Under the pieces are notes generated by a model. The model was not told where the DNA came from, made no database searches, and worked only from the letters and a program-made list of their open reading frames with translations. From positions 1-64,000 of the forward strand of contig CAKSKU010000003.1 in the NCBI GenBank assembly GCA_934465295.1: 64,000 nt of DNA, in the 5' to 3' direction. Positions 8,938 through 17,118 of the stretch are shown piece after piece (positions within the stretch are counted from its first letter, which is position 1; every line of letters starts with the position of its first letter). Origin of the DNA: an uncultured Oscillospiraceae bacterium (lineage in GTDB: Bacteria > Bacillota > Clostridia > Oscillospirales > Ruminococcaceae). The translations under genes were made by a program, and so were the position numbers.

Positions 8938-10500
8938 TCAGAATATGCAGTATTTCGATTTTCCCGAGCATTTTGCACTGTACAGAGCCTTGCTGCTCTT
9001 CTGCATAAGAAGCTCTATATCCTGCTCTTCGTTTTCTCCGATGCTTTGCACGGCTATGCCAAGGCTTACCGAAAGCCCGTTCATGTAGCCTTTTGATGCA
9101 TACGCCGATGCGAGGGTATTCATTGCACGCTCGGCAGTCGCTTTTACCTCCTCATCGGAGAGTGCCTCCGTGCTTGCTATTGTAAATTCGTCGCTGCCCG
9201 TTCTTGCGATGATATCGGTCGGGTATATCTCGGACAGCTTTTGTGCGGTCAGTCTTAATGCGATATCTCCGATATCATTATCGTGGCTGACGTTAAATCT
9301 TCCGAAGTCGTCGATATCGATGACGGTGAGGGTGAGCTGTCGGCGGTCCTTCAGCTTTTCAAGCTCCGCTTTCAGTCCGCTGCGGTTATACAGTCCCGTC
9401 AGCAGGTCGGTATTTTCCTGCTTTGCCGCCTGCTCCTTGATGGTCTGCTCCGCAGTTATGTCACGCAGGACAAAGATCTCGCCTATAACTTCGCCGAAGG
9501 AGTCACTTATGGTCTTTTGATCCATAAGCAGTACCTTTTTTCCCTCGTCCGTGTGAACGACCACCCTTGTCATACCGTTATCAAGCTTTGTCATGCTCTC
9601 GGCGCAGTTCTGCCAGTAATCACGTGTCTTTCCGACAGCGTTTCCGCACTCGGGAAAATACTCGGCGAATTTGAGGTTCACGCTCGCTGTTTTGTGATCC
9701 TTTCCCTCGATTATCACCGAAAAAGGCATATTTTTCAGCACGGAGCTGATCTCGATATTGATATTTCTGAGATCGGTAACATCGTGTGCGATCCCGCACG
9801 TTCCGAAGATAGTTCCGTCCTGATCGATGAGAGGACTTTTATAGGTACTGAACATTCTCATTCCCTTTTTGGTCTTGACCTTTTCGTCAAAGCGCACTGT
9901 CTGGCGAGCCCTCATAACTATCTCCTCGGACTCAAGGCAGACATAATCGCCCTTTTCGTATTCCTCTTCGGGCATATCCCATATATAATAATGACCCCGC
10001 TTGTAGATCATATCCTTTGTCTTGTCAACAGCATCGCAGAAGCCGTTGTTCACGATAAGATGCCTGCCCTTGTCGTCCTTGAACCACACAAGGTCGGGTA
10101 TGCTGTCTATCGCCGTTGTAAGGCAGGTTTCTGTTCTTCTCATATCAAAGCGGAGCTTCATATCCTTTTGCAGATGCAGGAAATTCGCCCTTACAAGAGC
10201 CTCGCAGGAGGTATCTGTCCATACTGCGTCCGCCCCGGCTATGACAGCTTCATAGTCCTGCATATTTTCTTCGGGCAGAACTATGACCTTGTATGCATCG
10301 TGGAAGCGTGAAAGCTTTGCTTTTTCCGCATCGTAGGCGTCAATGATGATCGCCGTGTCGCTGCCGTCATAAACGGCGTCCGAACTTTCGGGGAAGGTCA
10401 CGTCAAATGTGCAGTCCTCCAGGCTTTCCGCAGTCTCGGCTGCCTTTGCGATAAGGCTGTTCCCCGATAATATCATAATGCTGCATCTACAGTCGTACAT
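8938..10500 (-). CDS. PAS-GGDEF protein (putative diguanylate cyclase)
   Basis: A 520-residue cytoplasmic protein. The first 110 residues resemble a receiver-like fold without clear phosphorylation residues. Two PAS-type regions follow (IPDLVWFKDDKGRHLIVN near 130, then a second near 250-360), and a C-terminal GGDEF domain begins at NTDLLTGLYNRSGL. The signature is GSDEF instead of GGDEF, so cyclase activity is plausible but not certain. The start at 10500 has a GAGGTGA site. It begins three bases after the stop of the EAL gene and is surely co-transcribed with it, suggesting paired control of c-di-GMP. Confidence 0.82.
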   Translation of the reverse strand: MYDCRCSIMILSGNSLIAKAAETAESLEDCTFDVTFPESSDAVYDGSDTAIIIDAYDAEKAKLSRFHDAYKVIVLPEENMQDYEAVIAGADAVWTDTSCEALVRANFLHLQKDMKLRFDMRRTETCLTTAIDSIPDLVWFKDDKGRHLIVNNGFCDAVDKTKDMIYKRGHYYIWDMPEEEYEKGDYVCLESEEIVMRARQTVRFDEKVKTKKGMRMFSTYKSPLIDQDGTIFGTCGIAHDVTDLRNINIEISSVLKNMPFSVIIEGKDHKTASVNLKFAEYFPECGNAVGKTRDYWQNCAESMTKLDNGMTRVVVHTDEGKKVLLMDQKTISDSFGEVIGEIFVLRDITAEQTIKEQAAKQENTDLLTGLYNRSGLKAELEKLKDRRQLTLTVIDIDDFGRFNVSHDNDIGDIALRLTAQKLSEIYPTDIIARTGSDEFTIASTEALSDEEVKATAERAMNTLASAYASKGYMNGLSVSLGIAVQSIGENEEQDIELLMQKSSKALYSAKCSGKSKYCIF

Positions 10501-10503
10501 TTA

Positions 10504-12153
10504 TCATTCACCTCGGTCATAATAAAGTGCGTCGGCACGTTTTTCAAATTCACTCTGGGGCAGAGGCTTGTCAAAAACATAGCCCTGAACATAGTCGCAG
10601 TTCATGTCTTTCAGGTAGTCGAGCTGAATGGTGTCCTCAACGCCCTCGGCGATGACCTTCATGCCGAGGTCACGGGTCATTTTTACAATGTCACGGAGGA
10701 TATAGAGAGCCTTTGCCTTTTCGGGATAATCCTCCGAAAGAGGAATGAACGAGCGGTCTATCTTTACGATATCGAGCGATGTTCGCTGGAGCATTTTCAG
10801 CGTTGAATAGCCCGTTCCGAAGTCGTCTATCGAGGTCTTGAAGCCGTTTCTGCGCAGATCGTCAACGAATATCGACATTGTGCCGTAGTCGCTGAACTCC
10901 TCGCTTTCCGTAAGCTCTATCTCGATAAGATCGTGTTCAATGCCGTATTTATCAACTATATCGATAATTTTTTTTACGAAATAAGGGTCATCGAGATGCT
11001 TTCTTGAAAAGTTGCTTGAAATGCAGACAAGCTCTTTTCCGCTGTCCCTGCGGGCTTTGAGCATTCGGCAGACCTCTTCCAGAACATAAAAGTCCAGCTC
11101 GCAAACCTTGCCCTCTTTTTCAAGGGTCGGGATAAACTTTATCGGGTTAACGATCTCGCCGTGCCTGTTCCAGCGGACGAGCGCTTCCGCACCGATGAGC
11201 CTTTTATCATTGACCTCTACCTTAGGCTGATAGTAAACGACAAACTCACGGTTCGCTATCGCCTTGCCGAAGCCGTGGATTATCTCCTGCATCTGCATCT
11301 CTTTTTCAAGAAGCTCCCTGCAGAAATAAATGCTCAGGATATCCTTGCGTTCCTTTATACTCTGATATGCAACGGAAACTCTGTGCATTACTTCGCCCGG
11401 ATTTTTTATCCCGTCAAGATGCGCCGCACCGACCTTTGCCGAAAAATTCAGCCTGCGTTTACTGCCGCTTGATGTTTCAATATTGATATCGGTATTTTCA
11501 AGAAGCTTTATAAAGCTGTCCGCATTCTCCCTGCGGATAAGCACAACGAAATTGTCACCGCCGAGACGGGCGAGCATCTCATCATCTTTCAGCTCCGCGA
11601 TAAGGCGGTTCGCATACTGGAAAATGACCTCATTTCCCTCTGTATATGAGAAAATATTGTTGATGAATTTGAAGTTATGTATGTTGAAATACATTGCGTC
11701 ATAATCGGCGATCCTGCCGCTCATCAGAAGCTTTGCGGCATACTCCAGATATCCCGAAAGGTTCGGTATGCCGATAGCCAGATCGACCATCATATCGGTC
11801 TTTATCGAGGTCACGAAATACTCCCTCGGGATAAAGCTTATAAGCTCGAACGCAAGCTTGTGGATATTTCCGTGCCTGTCGGTCAGCTCCGCAGGGTAAA
11901 CAGCCGTCTGGCGGATATTTTCGCCTGCGGCTTCATATTTTTCATAATGCCTGCCGTTCTCAACAGCCTTTGCAGCCGGACAGCTGATGCATTTTGCACC
12001 CTTTCCGACAGCGGCGAAGCAGCTTCCGATCCCCATTACCTCACCGTCCTCAACGGTGACCTCCATGCCTTTTACAGGATCAACGATCTTTACCAGATCA
12101 AACATAGACCCGAGCTGCTTGACTATCTCCCCGATATTTGTATGATCATACAT
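10504..12153 (-). CDS. GGDEF-EAL protein (putative c-di-GMP phosphodiesterase)
   Basis: The 549 residues begin with a PAS-like sensor region containing CISCPA, then a degenerate GGDEF domain (signature GGDNF) and a full EAL domain. EAL hallmarks are present: AEALVRW, IELTESEEF, DDFGTGYSTL, VKIDRSFI, AEGVE and YVQGYVF. So hydrolysis of c-di-GMP is likely, with the GGDEF part regulatory. The ATG at 12153 was chosen over an upstream in-frame ATG because GGAGG (12161-12166 on the minus strand) lies just before it. Its roughly 245-nt leader contains an inverted-repeat element. It is the first gene of a two-gene operon with the GGDEF protein. Confidence 0.87.
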   Translation of the reverse strand: MYDHTNIGEIVKQLGSMFDLVKIVDPVKGMEVTVEDGEVMGIGSCFAAVGKGAKCISCPAAKAVENGRHYEKYEAAGENIRQTAVYPAELTDRHGNIHKLAFELISFIPREYFVTSIKTDMMVDLAIGIPNLSGYLEYAAKLLMSGRIADYDAMYFNIHNFKFINNIFSYTEGNEVIFQYANRLIAELKDDEMLARLGGDNFVVLIRRENADSFIKLLENTDINIETSSGSKRRLNFSAKVGAAHLDGIKNPGEVMHRVSVAYQSIKERKDILSIYFCRELLEKEMQMQEIIHGFGKAIANREFVVYYQPKVEVNDKRLIGAEALVRWNRHGEIVNPIKFIPTLEKEGKVCELDFYVLEEVCRMLKARRDSGKELVCISSNFSRKHLDDPYFVKKIIDIVDKYGIEHDLIEIELTESEEFSDYGTMSIFVDDLRRNGFKTSIDDFGTGYSTLKMLQRTSLDIVKIDRSFIPLSEDYPEKAKALYILRDIVKMTRDLGMKVIAEGVEDTIQLDYLKDMNCDYVQGYVFDKPLPQSEFEKRADALYYDRGE

Positions 12154-12179
12154 TTTCCAATCCTCCGAAATTATACTTA

Positions 12180-12311
12180 TACTAATATCTAATAAGAATG
12201 TGTACAAAAATCAAGCAAGATCTCGTAGCTGTTGTAACAGCTTGATGTTGAAAACAGGTTTAAATGGATTTTGCGCCGATTTTTTGTCTACACATTCATT
12301 AGAGATCAGTA
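12180..12311. repeat. 132-bp inverted-repeat element, copy 1
   Basis: The left arm (12180-12212, TACTAATATCTAATAAGAAT then GTGTACAAAAATC) pairs with the right arm (12278-12311). The interior keeps ATCAAGCAA and TGGATTTTGCGCCGATTTTT, both shared with a second copy at 60166-60267. It also holds the 16-base palindrome AGCTGTTGTAACAGCT (12227-12242). It lies in the leader between the promoter and start of the EAL gene, so it will be transcribed as a long hairpin. Between 12433 and 12567 I see nothing except AT-rich sequence after prmC. Confidence 0.75.
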
Positions 12312-12403
12312 TTATGCTGCTCTCTCCGTTTTCGGGACAGGTTTTATGTGACCTTTGCCCTAATCTTCAGCATTTTAATAATAGAACAATAATTATCAGA
12401 TAA

Positions 12404-12432
12404 ATTATAACATACTATTTCATAAAATTCAA
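12404..12432 (-). promoter_or_regulatory. Promoter of the EAL/GGDEF operon
   Basis: Minus-strand TTGAAT (12427-12432) and TATAAT (12404-12409) with 17-base spacing. The inferred leader to the start at 12153 is about 245 nt and includes the inverted-repeat element. Confidence 0.65.
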
Positions 12433-12567
12433 TATTTTGTTTAAAATTTCGGCTATTTAGTCAGATTATTTGCGAATTTTATTTGATTTTGACGGATTAT
12501 GTGCAATTTTTGCAGTTTTTTCTCTCTCCAAACCGCCGCAGCAGACGTCGGACGGGAGCATTTTCTG

Positions 12568-13452
12568 TTATCTTGAAGTGTTTAGCCCCGTTACAACTCT
12601 GTCATTGCCGCCGAGGTCTTTCATCACCCTTATATCGGTATAGCCGCTCTTTTGGAGTATGTCCGAGACCGCTTCGCCCTGCTCATAGCCTATCTCGAAC
12701 GCAAGCAGACCGCCCTCTTTGAGTATCTCCTTCCAAAGCCCTGCGATAACACGGTAGAATTTCAGTCCGTCCGTGCCGCCATAAAGCGCCGATTCGGGTT
12801 CGCACTTGACTTCGGGCGAAAGCTCACCCATTTCCTTTTCTGTGAGGTATGGAGGATTTGAAACGATGCAGTCAAGCTTGCGGAATTCGCCGATGTCCTC
12901 AGGGTCGGTGAAGTTCCTCAGCAGGTCGCCGTTCAGCACATCGCCTTTCATCGTCTTTACGTCAACGCCGTTCCTGCGGATATTCTCCGTGAGATAAGGG
13001 AACGCCTCGGACGAAAGCTCCACCGCTGTCACCTTCGACTGCGGAAGGTTTTTCTGTATCGCAACGGCAATACAGCCGCTACCACTGCAAAGGTCGATTA
13101 TCTCAGGGTCAAGCTTCCCGAGCTTTATAAAATGGTCAAGCACGGCTTCAACAAGCGTTTCCGTGTCGGGGCGGGGGATAAGCACACCCTTTCCGACCTT
13201 GAACGGCAGACCGTAAAACTCCCATTCGCCGAGAAGATACTGGAGCGGCTCGCCTTTCAGCCGCTTTTCAAGCAGTTCAAGAGCCTTTGACATCTTAGCT
13301 TCATCTGTGTCCTTAGTGCCGTTCATCGCAAGCTGCAGGCGGTCAAGACCCAAAATATCCTCGATGATGCATCTGCTCTCGAAAACAGGGTCATCTATAC
13401 CTGCGTTTTTCAGGCTGAATCGGATATGATCGTATAATTCTTCGTTGGTCAT
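12568..13452 (-). CDS. prmC: Peptide chain release factor N5-glutamine methyltransferase
   Basis: Methylates the glutamine of the GGQ motif in release factors RF1 and RF2. The 294 residues fit the family. The N-terminal helical domain is followed by a Rossmann methyltransferase fold with DLCSGSGCIAVAI and the catalytic NPPY motif (VSNPPYLTEKE). The open frame extends 51 codons upstream, but MTNEELYDH at 13452 is the usual family start and has an AAGGA site. In related bacteria prmC often follows a DUF1385 gene; here the same pair is kept in order but is split by repeat block B. Confidence 0.93.
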   Translation of the reverse strand: MTNEELYDHIRFSLKNAGIDDPVFESRCIIEDILGLDRLQLAMNGTKDTDEAKMSKALELLEKRLKGEPLQYLLGEWEFYGLPFKVGKGVLIPRPDTETLVEAVLDHFIKLGKLDPEIIDLCSGSGCIAVAIQKNLPQSKVTAVELSSEAFPYLTENIRRNGVDVKTMKGDVLNGDLLRNFTDPEDIGEFRKLDCIVSNPPYLTEKEMGELSPEVKCEPESALYGGTDGLKFYRVIAGLWKEILKEGGLLAFEIGYEQGEAVSDILQKSGYTDIRVMKDLGGNDRVVTGLNTSR

Positions 13453-13561
13453 ATTGGAGAAGTCCTTTCTGTGGTTATTGCAAAATGGGGTGGGAAGATT
13501 TTCAACGAAATATAGCTTTATAGTATGCTGTATGCTAAAGTCGGGGGAATGAACGGATATA

Positions 13562-13973
13562 GGATCCGCATCTGACAAATTTGCGGTTTTGCGTTCATAT
13601 CCCATAGCTGTTCATATTGTGTCTGAAAGCAAATATACTCACTTCGTTCGTATATTTGCTTTCAGAGGACAGTTTATCGGGATATAAAGAATGGCGCAAT
13701 TCACATTTTATGGCTTTACAAACTTTGTTTATCATTTTTCGTTTTACCTTTTTGATGTGAATTGCGCTTTTGGGGCTGTTACTGATTTACGCTATTGCGG
13801 CAGATTTTATGCTGTTAGTTTAGGGATTTCGCTTCTGCGGAAGCGACCAAGGGCTTTGCCCTCTGGACACCCACCACCTTTGAAAAGGTGGACGAAACTT
13901 TTGCTTGGCTTCGCAGTACCGGACAAATCTTAGCTCTGCAAATAATTCCGAATTCCGAATTCCGAATTCAAAT
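13562..13973. repeat. Composite hairpin block B (half copy)
   Basis: A half-length member of the block family, between DUF1385 and prmC. It has one H2-type hairpin with a perfect 16-bp stem (CTGAAAGCAAATATAC at 13623-13638 with 13650-13665, loop TCACTTCGTTC), one H1 hairpin (GGCGCAATTCACA at 13693-13705 with TGTGAATTGCGC at 13756-13767) and one outer arm. That arm ends in three ATTCCGA units touching the DUF1385 stop codon. The other half is missing. The 109 bases between prmC and this block show no gene. Confidence 0.75.
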
Positions 13974-13975
13974 AA

Positions 13976-14929
13976 TCACCACTTGTCCTCTTCGTCCTCT
14001 TTCGGCAGGCAGGGTGTGAGCGCCGCTATTGCTACCTCTATCTGCTTATCGTCAGGCTCTTTTGTTGTGATGTGCTGTAACCAAAGTCCCGGTGCGGAGA
14101 TTATTCTTGTGAAAATATTGTCATATCTTCCTGCCAGCTTTATAAGCTCGTATGCTATCGATGCTTCGGGGATAAGCAGTACAAGCTGCATCAGCAGTCT
14201 TATACCGATGTTTTTCCACGGCAGGAACATTCCGACGATTATGCTTATAAGAATGACTATCATTATGAAGCTCGTTCCGCAGCGTGGGTGGAAGCGGCAC
14301 ATTGGGCGGATATTTTCCACCGTAAGCTCTTTCTGTGCTTCGTAGCAGGCGATGGTCTTATGCTCTGCGCCGTGATACATAAAGGTCGTGTGCATCGAAT
14401 CCGTGAGCGAGATAACATAGAAATATCCGATGAGGAGCGCAAGCTTTATGATTCCCTCTGCAACTGTTCTTCCCCAGTCGGGGACGCCTGCGCTCAGCAG
14501 AAGCTTCGATATGAGCATCGGCAGGAATTTGAACAGCAGCACGCAAAGCACCATTGCAAGCACTATCGAGATTATCATAATAACGTTGACAAGCTTATCG
14601 CCGAATTTTTCTTCGAGCCATTTCTCAAACTTTGAGGGTTCTTCCTCCGTATCGTCCTCGGTCATCTGCTTTTCGGCGGACTTCATCGTGCAGCGAATGC
14701 CCTCTGCCATAGTTTCGGCGAAGTTGAAGCAGCCTCGGATAAAGGGTGCTTTCTTGTACCACGGTGCCTGCTTGCCGTTCTTTATCTCCCATGTCTCAAC
14801 GTCTATCGAGCCGTCGGGGAGTCTGCAAGCCATTGCCGCAATGCCGATACCTCTCATCATAATGCCCTCGATAAGAGCCTGACCGCCTATCTTGGACTTG
14901 AATTTTTCTTCCTTATTCTGTTTACTCAT
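13976..14929 (-). CDS. DUF1385 family membrane protein
   Basis: A 317-residue integral membrane protein of unknown biochemical role. The family signature is clear: IGGQALIEGIMMRG near residues 14-27, PFIRGCFNF, and the His/Cys-rich motif YHGAEHKTIACYE followed by CRFHPRCGTSF. At least four hydrophobic segments lie between about 115 and 285. It has an AAAGGA site before the ATG and starts 29 bases after the sensor kinase gene on the same strand, so it may be co-transcribed with the two-component system. Conserved His and Cys residues hint at metal binding, but that is inference. The family is common beside prmC, prfA and rpmE in Firmicutes. Confidence 0.85.
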   Translation of the reverse strand: MSKQNKEEKFKSKIGGQALIEGIMMRGIGIAAMACRLPDGSIDVETWEIKNGKQAPWYKKAPFIRGCFNFAETMAEGIRCTMKSAEKQMTEDDTEEEPSKFEKWLEEKFGDKLVNVIMIISIVLAMVLCVLLFKFLPMLISKLLLSAGVPDWGRTVAEGIIKLALLIGYFYVISLTDSMHTTFMYHGAEHKTIACYEAQKELTVENIRPMCRFHPRCGTSFIMIVILISIIVGMFLPWKNIGIRLLMQLVLLIPEASIAYELIKLAGRYDNIFTRIISAPGLWLQHITTKEPDDKQIEVAIAALTPCLPKEDEEDKW

Positions 14930-14958
14930 TTTAGAATTTTTCCTTTCGGGGATCGCTT

Positions 14959-16380
14959 TTAATTTGGCTTTATCGGGAGGATTATGCGCACAGTCGTACC
15001 CTGACCCTCTTCGCTGAGAATGTCGAGTCTGCCGCCGTGCATGGTGACGATCTCGTCCGCAACGGCAAGACCGATGCCCGAACCTCGGCGTGTGTAGTTC
15101 GCCTTGTAGAATTTCGTCTTGACCTTTGCAAGATCCTCCTTGCTTATTCCGCAGCCCGTGTCGGAAACATCCACAACGATGTGCGAAGCGTCCGCCATTT
15201 CAGCCTGAACGGAAACAAGTCCGCCCTTGTCGGAATATTTTATAGCATTGTCGATGATGTTTATGAAAACCTGACGGATACGGTTCTTGTCGCCGATGAT
15301 GAACGGGAGCATATCGGGTTCGTCATATTTTAGCGTGATGCCTGCCTTCTTTGCGCTTTCGCCGTAGATAAGCACCGCATCGCCAAGCTCCGCAAGAACG
15401 TCCATAGTCTCTTTCTGGAGAGTGAACTTGCCGTTCTGCATACGGGAGAAGTCGAGCAGCTCCTCGACCATTCGTGCAAGGCGCTCCGTTTCAAGGTCGA
15501 TGACCCTCATTCCCTTTGCAACGGTCGCACTGTCCTCGGGCATACTTGCTATCGTTTCCGACCAGCCCTTTATAGCAGTGAGCGGAGTGCGAAGTTCGTG
15601 CGAAACGCTTGAGATGAACTCGTTTTTCAGCTTTTCGGAGTTTGCAAGCTCCTTTGCCATGTGGTTTATCGTGTCGCAAAGCTCGCCGATCTCGTCATCG
15701 TTTTTCTTGCGTATTCTTACGGAGAAGTCGCCCTTTGCGTAACGCCTTGCGGTCGCACTTATCTGCCGCACGGGGATAACGATCGACTTAACGAAATACA
15801 TTCCCGAGAAAAATGTCAGTATCAGCACCGCAGCGCATATCGCCGCAACGATAAGGAACAGCATAAAAAGCTGCCTGTCTATCCTTTTCATCGATGAAGC
15901 GACCCTTACCGCAATATAGCCTGCGTCATTGTCGGGGAGCAGGATACTCAGTGCCATCATCTTTTCGCCGCTGACTGTTCTTCCCACGAAATAGCCCGTC
16001 TCGCCCGATGAAACAGCGTCCTTGTAGTCGGTCATAGGGTCCTCCACAGTCGGAACGAAGCCCGATGATGTGAGGACAACGTTGCCGTTTTTGCCGATTA
16101 TCATAAGCTCGGTGCGGTTTCTGTCCGCCCAGTTCTCGACAACGGAGCGTGTTTCCGCCGTGAAGCTCGTCGCAGGGTCGTTGTAGGAATTCTGCAGAAT
16201 ACTCGATACCATATTCATTCTCGATGAAAGGTACTGGCGGGCGGAATTATAGTAAAAGCTGTGGAGAAATACCGTGCTTGCGAGCGTTACCGTCAGCAGG
16301 ACGATAAATATCAAGCCGATATTGTTGACTATCCAGCGGCGTGTTATGTTGTTTCGCCTTGTGATCTTTTTACTTTCCAA
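14959..16380 (-). CDS. Membrane sensor histidine kinase (HAMP-HisKA-HATPase)
   Basis: A transmembrane sensor kinase. After a short basic N-terminus come membrane segments at roughly 20-45 and 170-195 enclosing an extracellular sensor region. Then follow HAMP, a HisKA domain with the phospho-accepting His in SSVSHELRTPL, and an HATPase domain with N box (IRQVFINIIDNAIKYS), DTGCGI and GSGIGLAVA. I place the start at the TTG at 16380 (473 residues) because CGGAGGAAG lies just before it; a GTG at 16416 would overlap the regulator gene and add 12 residues. It lies 17 bases after the regulator stop, so the two form one operon. The signal is unknown. Confidence 0.9.
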   Translation of the reverse strand: MESKKITRRNNITRRWIVNNIGLIFIVLLTVTLASTVFLHSFYYNSARQYLSSRMNMVSSILQNSYNDPATSFTAETRSVVENWADRNRTELMIIGKNGNVVLTSSGFVPTVEDPMTDYKDAVSSGETGYFVGRTVSGEKMMALSILLPDNDAGYIAVRVASSMKRIDRQLFMLFLIVAAICAAVLILTFFSGMYFVKSIVIPVRQISATARRYAKGDFSVRIRKKNDDEIGELCDTINHMAKELANSEKLKNEFISSVSHELRTPLTAIKGWSETIASMPEDSATVAKGMRVIDLETERLARMVEELLDFSRMQNGKFTLQKETMDVLAELGDAVLIYGESAKKAGITLKYDEPDMLPFIIGDKNRIRQVFINIIDNAIKYSDKGGLVSVQAEMADASHIVVDVSDTGCGISKEDLAKVKTKFYKANYTRRGSGIGLAVADEIVTMHGGRLDILSEEGQGTTVRIILPIKPN

Positions 16381-16397
16381 AGCGGTCTTCCTCCGTA

Positions 16398-17102
16398 TCA
16401 GTCGCCTGCTGTCCACTTGTAGCCGAAGCCCCAGATCGTGGATATATACTTCGGATTGGAAGGCTCGTCCTCTATCTTCATACGGATTCTTCTTATATTA
16501 ACGTCAACTATCTTATCATCGCCGAAGTAGTTGTCGCCCCATATATGCGTGAGTATGCTCGAACGGTCGAGAGCCGTTTTCTGATTGTTGAGGAAGTATT
16601 CAAGTATCTGATATTCGACCTGCGTAAGCTCTATCGGAGCGCCGTTTTTGGAAACGGTCCTGCTCTTTAAGTCAAGCTCGAACGGACCCGAAACTATTGT
16701 CGAGGAATCCTCCTCTTCACGAACCATAGACATACTTACACGGCGGTAGATAGCGTCTATTCTCGCAGTAAGCTCGGACGGGGAGAACGGCTTTGTCATA
16801 TAGTCGTCAGCACCGAGCATAAGTCCGCTCACCTTGTCCATCTCCTGCGTTTTTGCGGAAAGCATTATAATGCCGAGGGTGCTGCTCTTTTTGCGCAGAG
16901 CCTTGCAGACCTGAAAGCCGTCGATACCCGGCATCATTATATCAAGCAGTGCGATATCGAAGTTTCCGTTTTCCTCGTCAAAAACACGGAGAGCCTCCTC
17001 GCCGCAGTTGACATCGACCACATCATAGCCTGCACGGTTGAGGTTTATAACGACGAAGTCACGGATAACGTCCTCGTCCTCGCACACAAGAATTCGTTTC
17101 AT
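16398..17102 (-). CDS. OmpR/PhoB-type response regulator
   Basis: A DNA-binding response regulator of 234 residues, partner of the adjacent kinase. The N-terminal receiver has the acidic pair (VCEDED), the phospho-acceptor Asp in ALLDIMMPGIDGFQ (near residue 53) and the Lys in DDYMTKPFSP. The C-terminal winged-helix domain ends in DVNIRRIRMKIEDEP and TIWGFGYKW. It starts 16 bases after the lipoprotein gene and is followed by the kinase gene, giving the order lipoprotein, regulator, kinase. The targets are not evident. Confidence 0.92.
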   Translation of the reverse strand: MKRILVCEDEDVIRDFVVINLNRAGYDVVDVNCGEEALRVFDEENGNFDIALLDIMMPGIDGFQVCKALRKKSSTLGIIMLSAKTQEMDKVSGLMLGADDYMTKPFSPSELTARIDAIYRRVSMSMVREEEDSSTIVSGPFELDLKSRTVSKNGAPIELTQVEYQILEYFLNNQKTALDRSSILTHIWGDNYFGDDKIVDVNIRRIRMKIEDEPSNPKYISTIWGFGYKWTAGD

Positions 17103-17118
17103 AGCATTTTCCTCCTTT

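Noticed and set aside
9283..10311. A 342-codon plus-strand frame opposite the GGDEF gene
   Set aside because: The minus-strand frame has clear PAS and GGDEF motifs and an operon partner; the plus-strand one is a shadow.
13453..13605. N-terminal extension of prmC to 13605
   Set aside because: The extra 51 residues run into the spacer next to repeat block B; the family start and ribosome site are at 13452.
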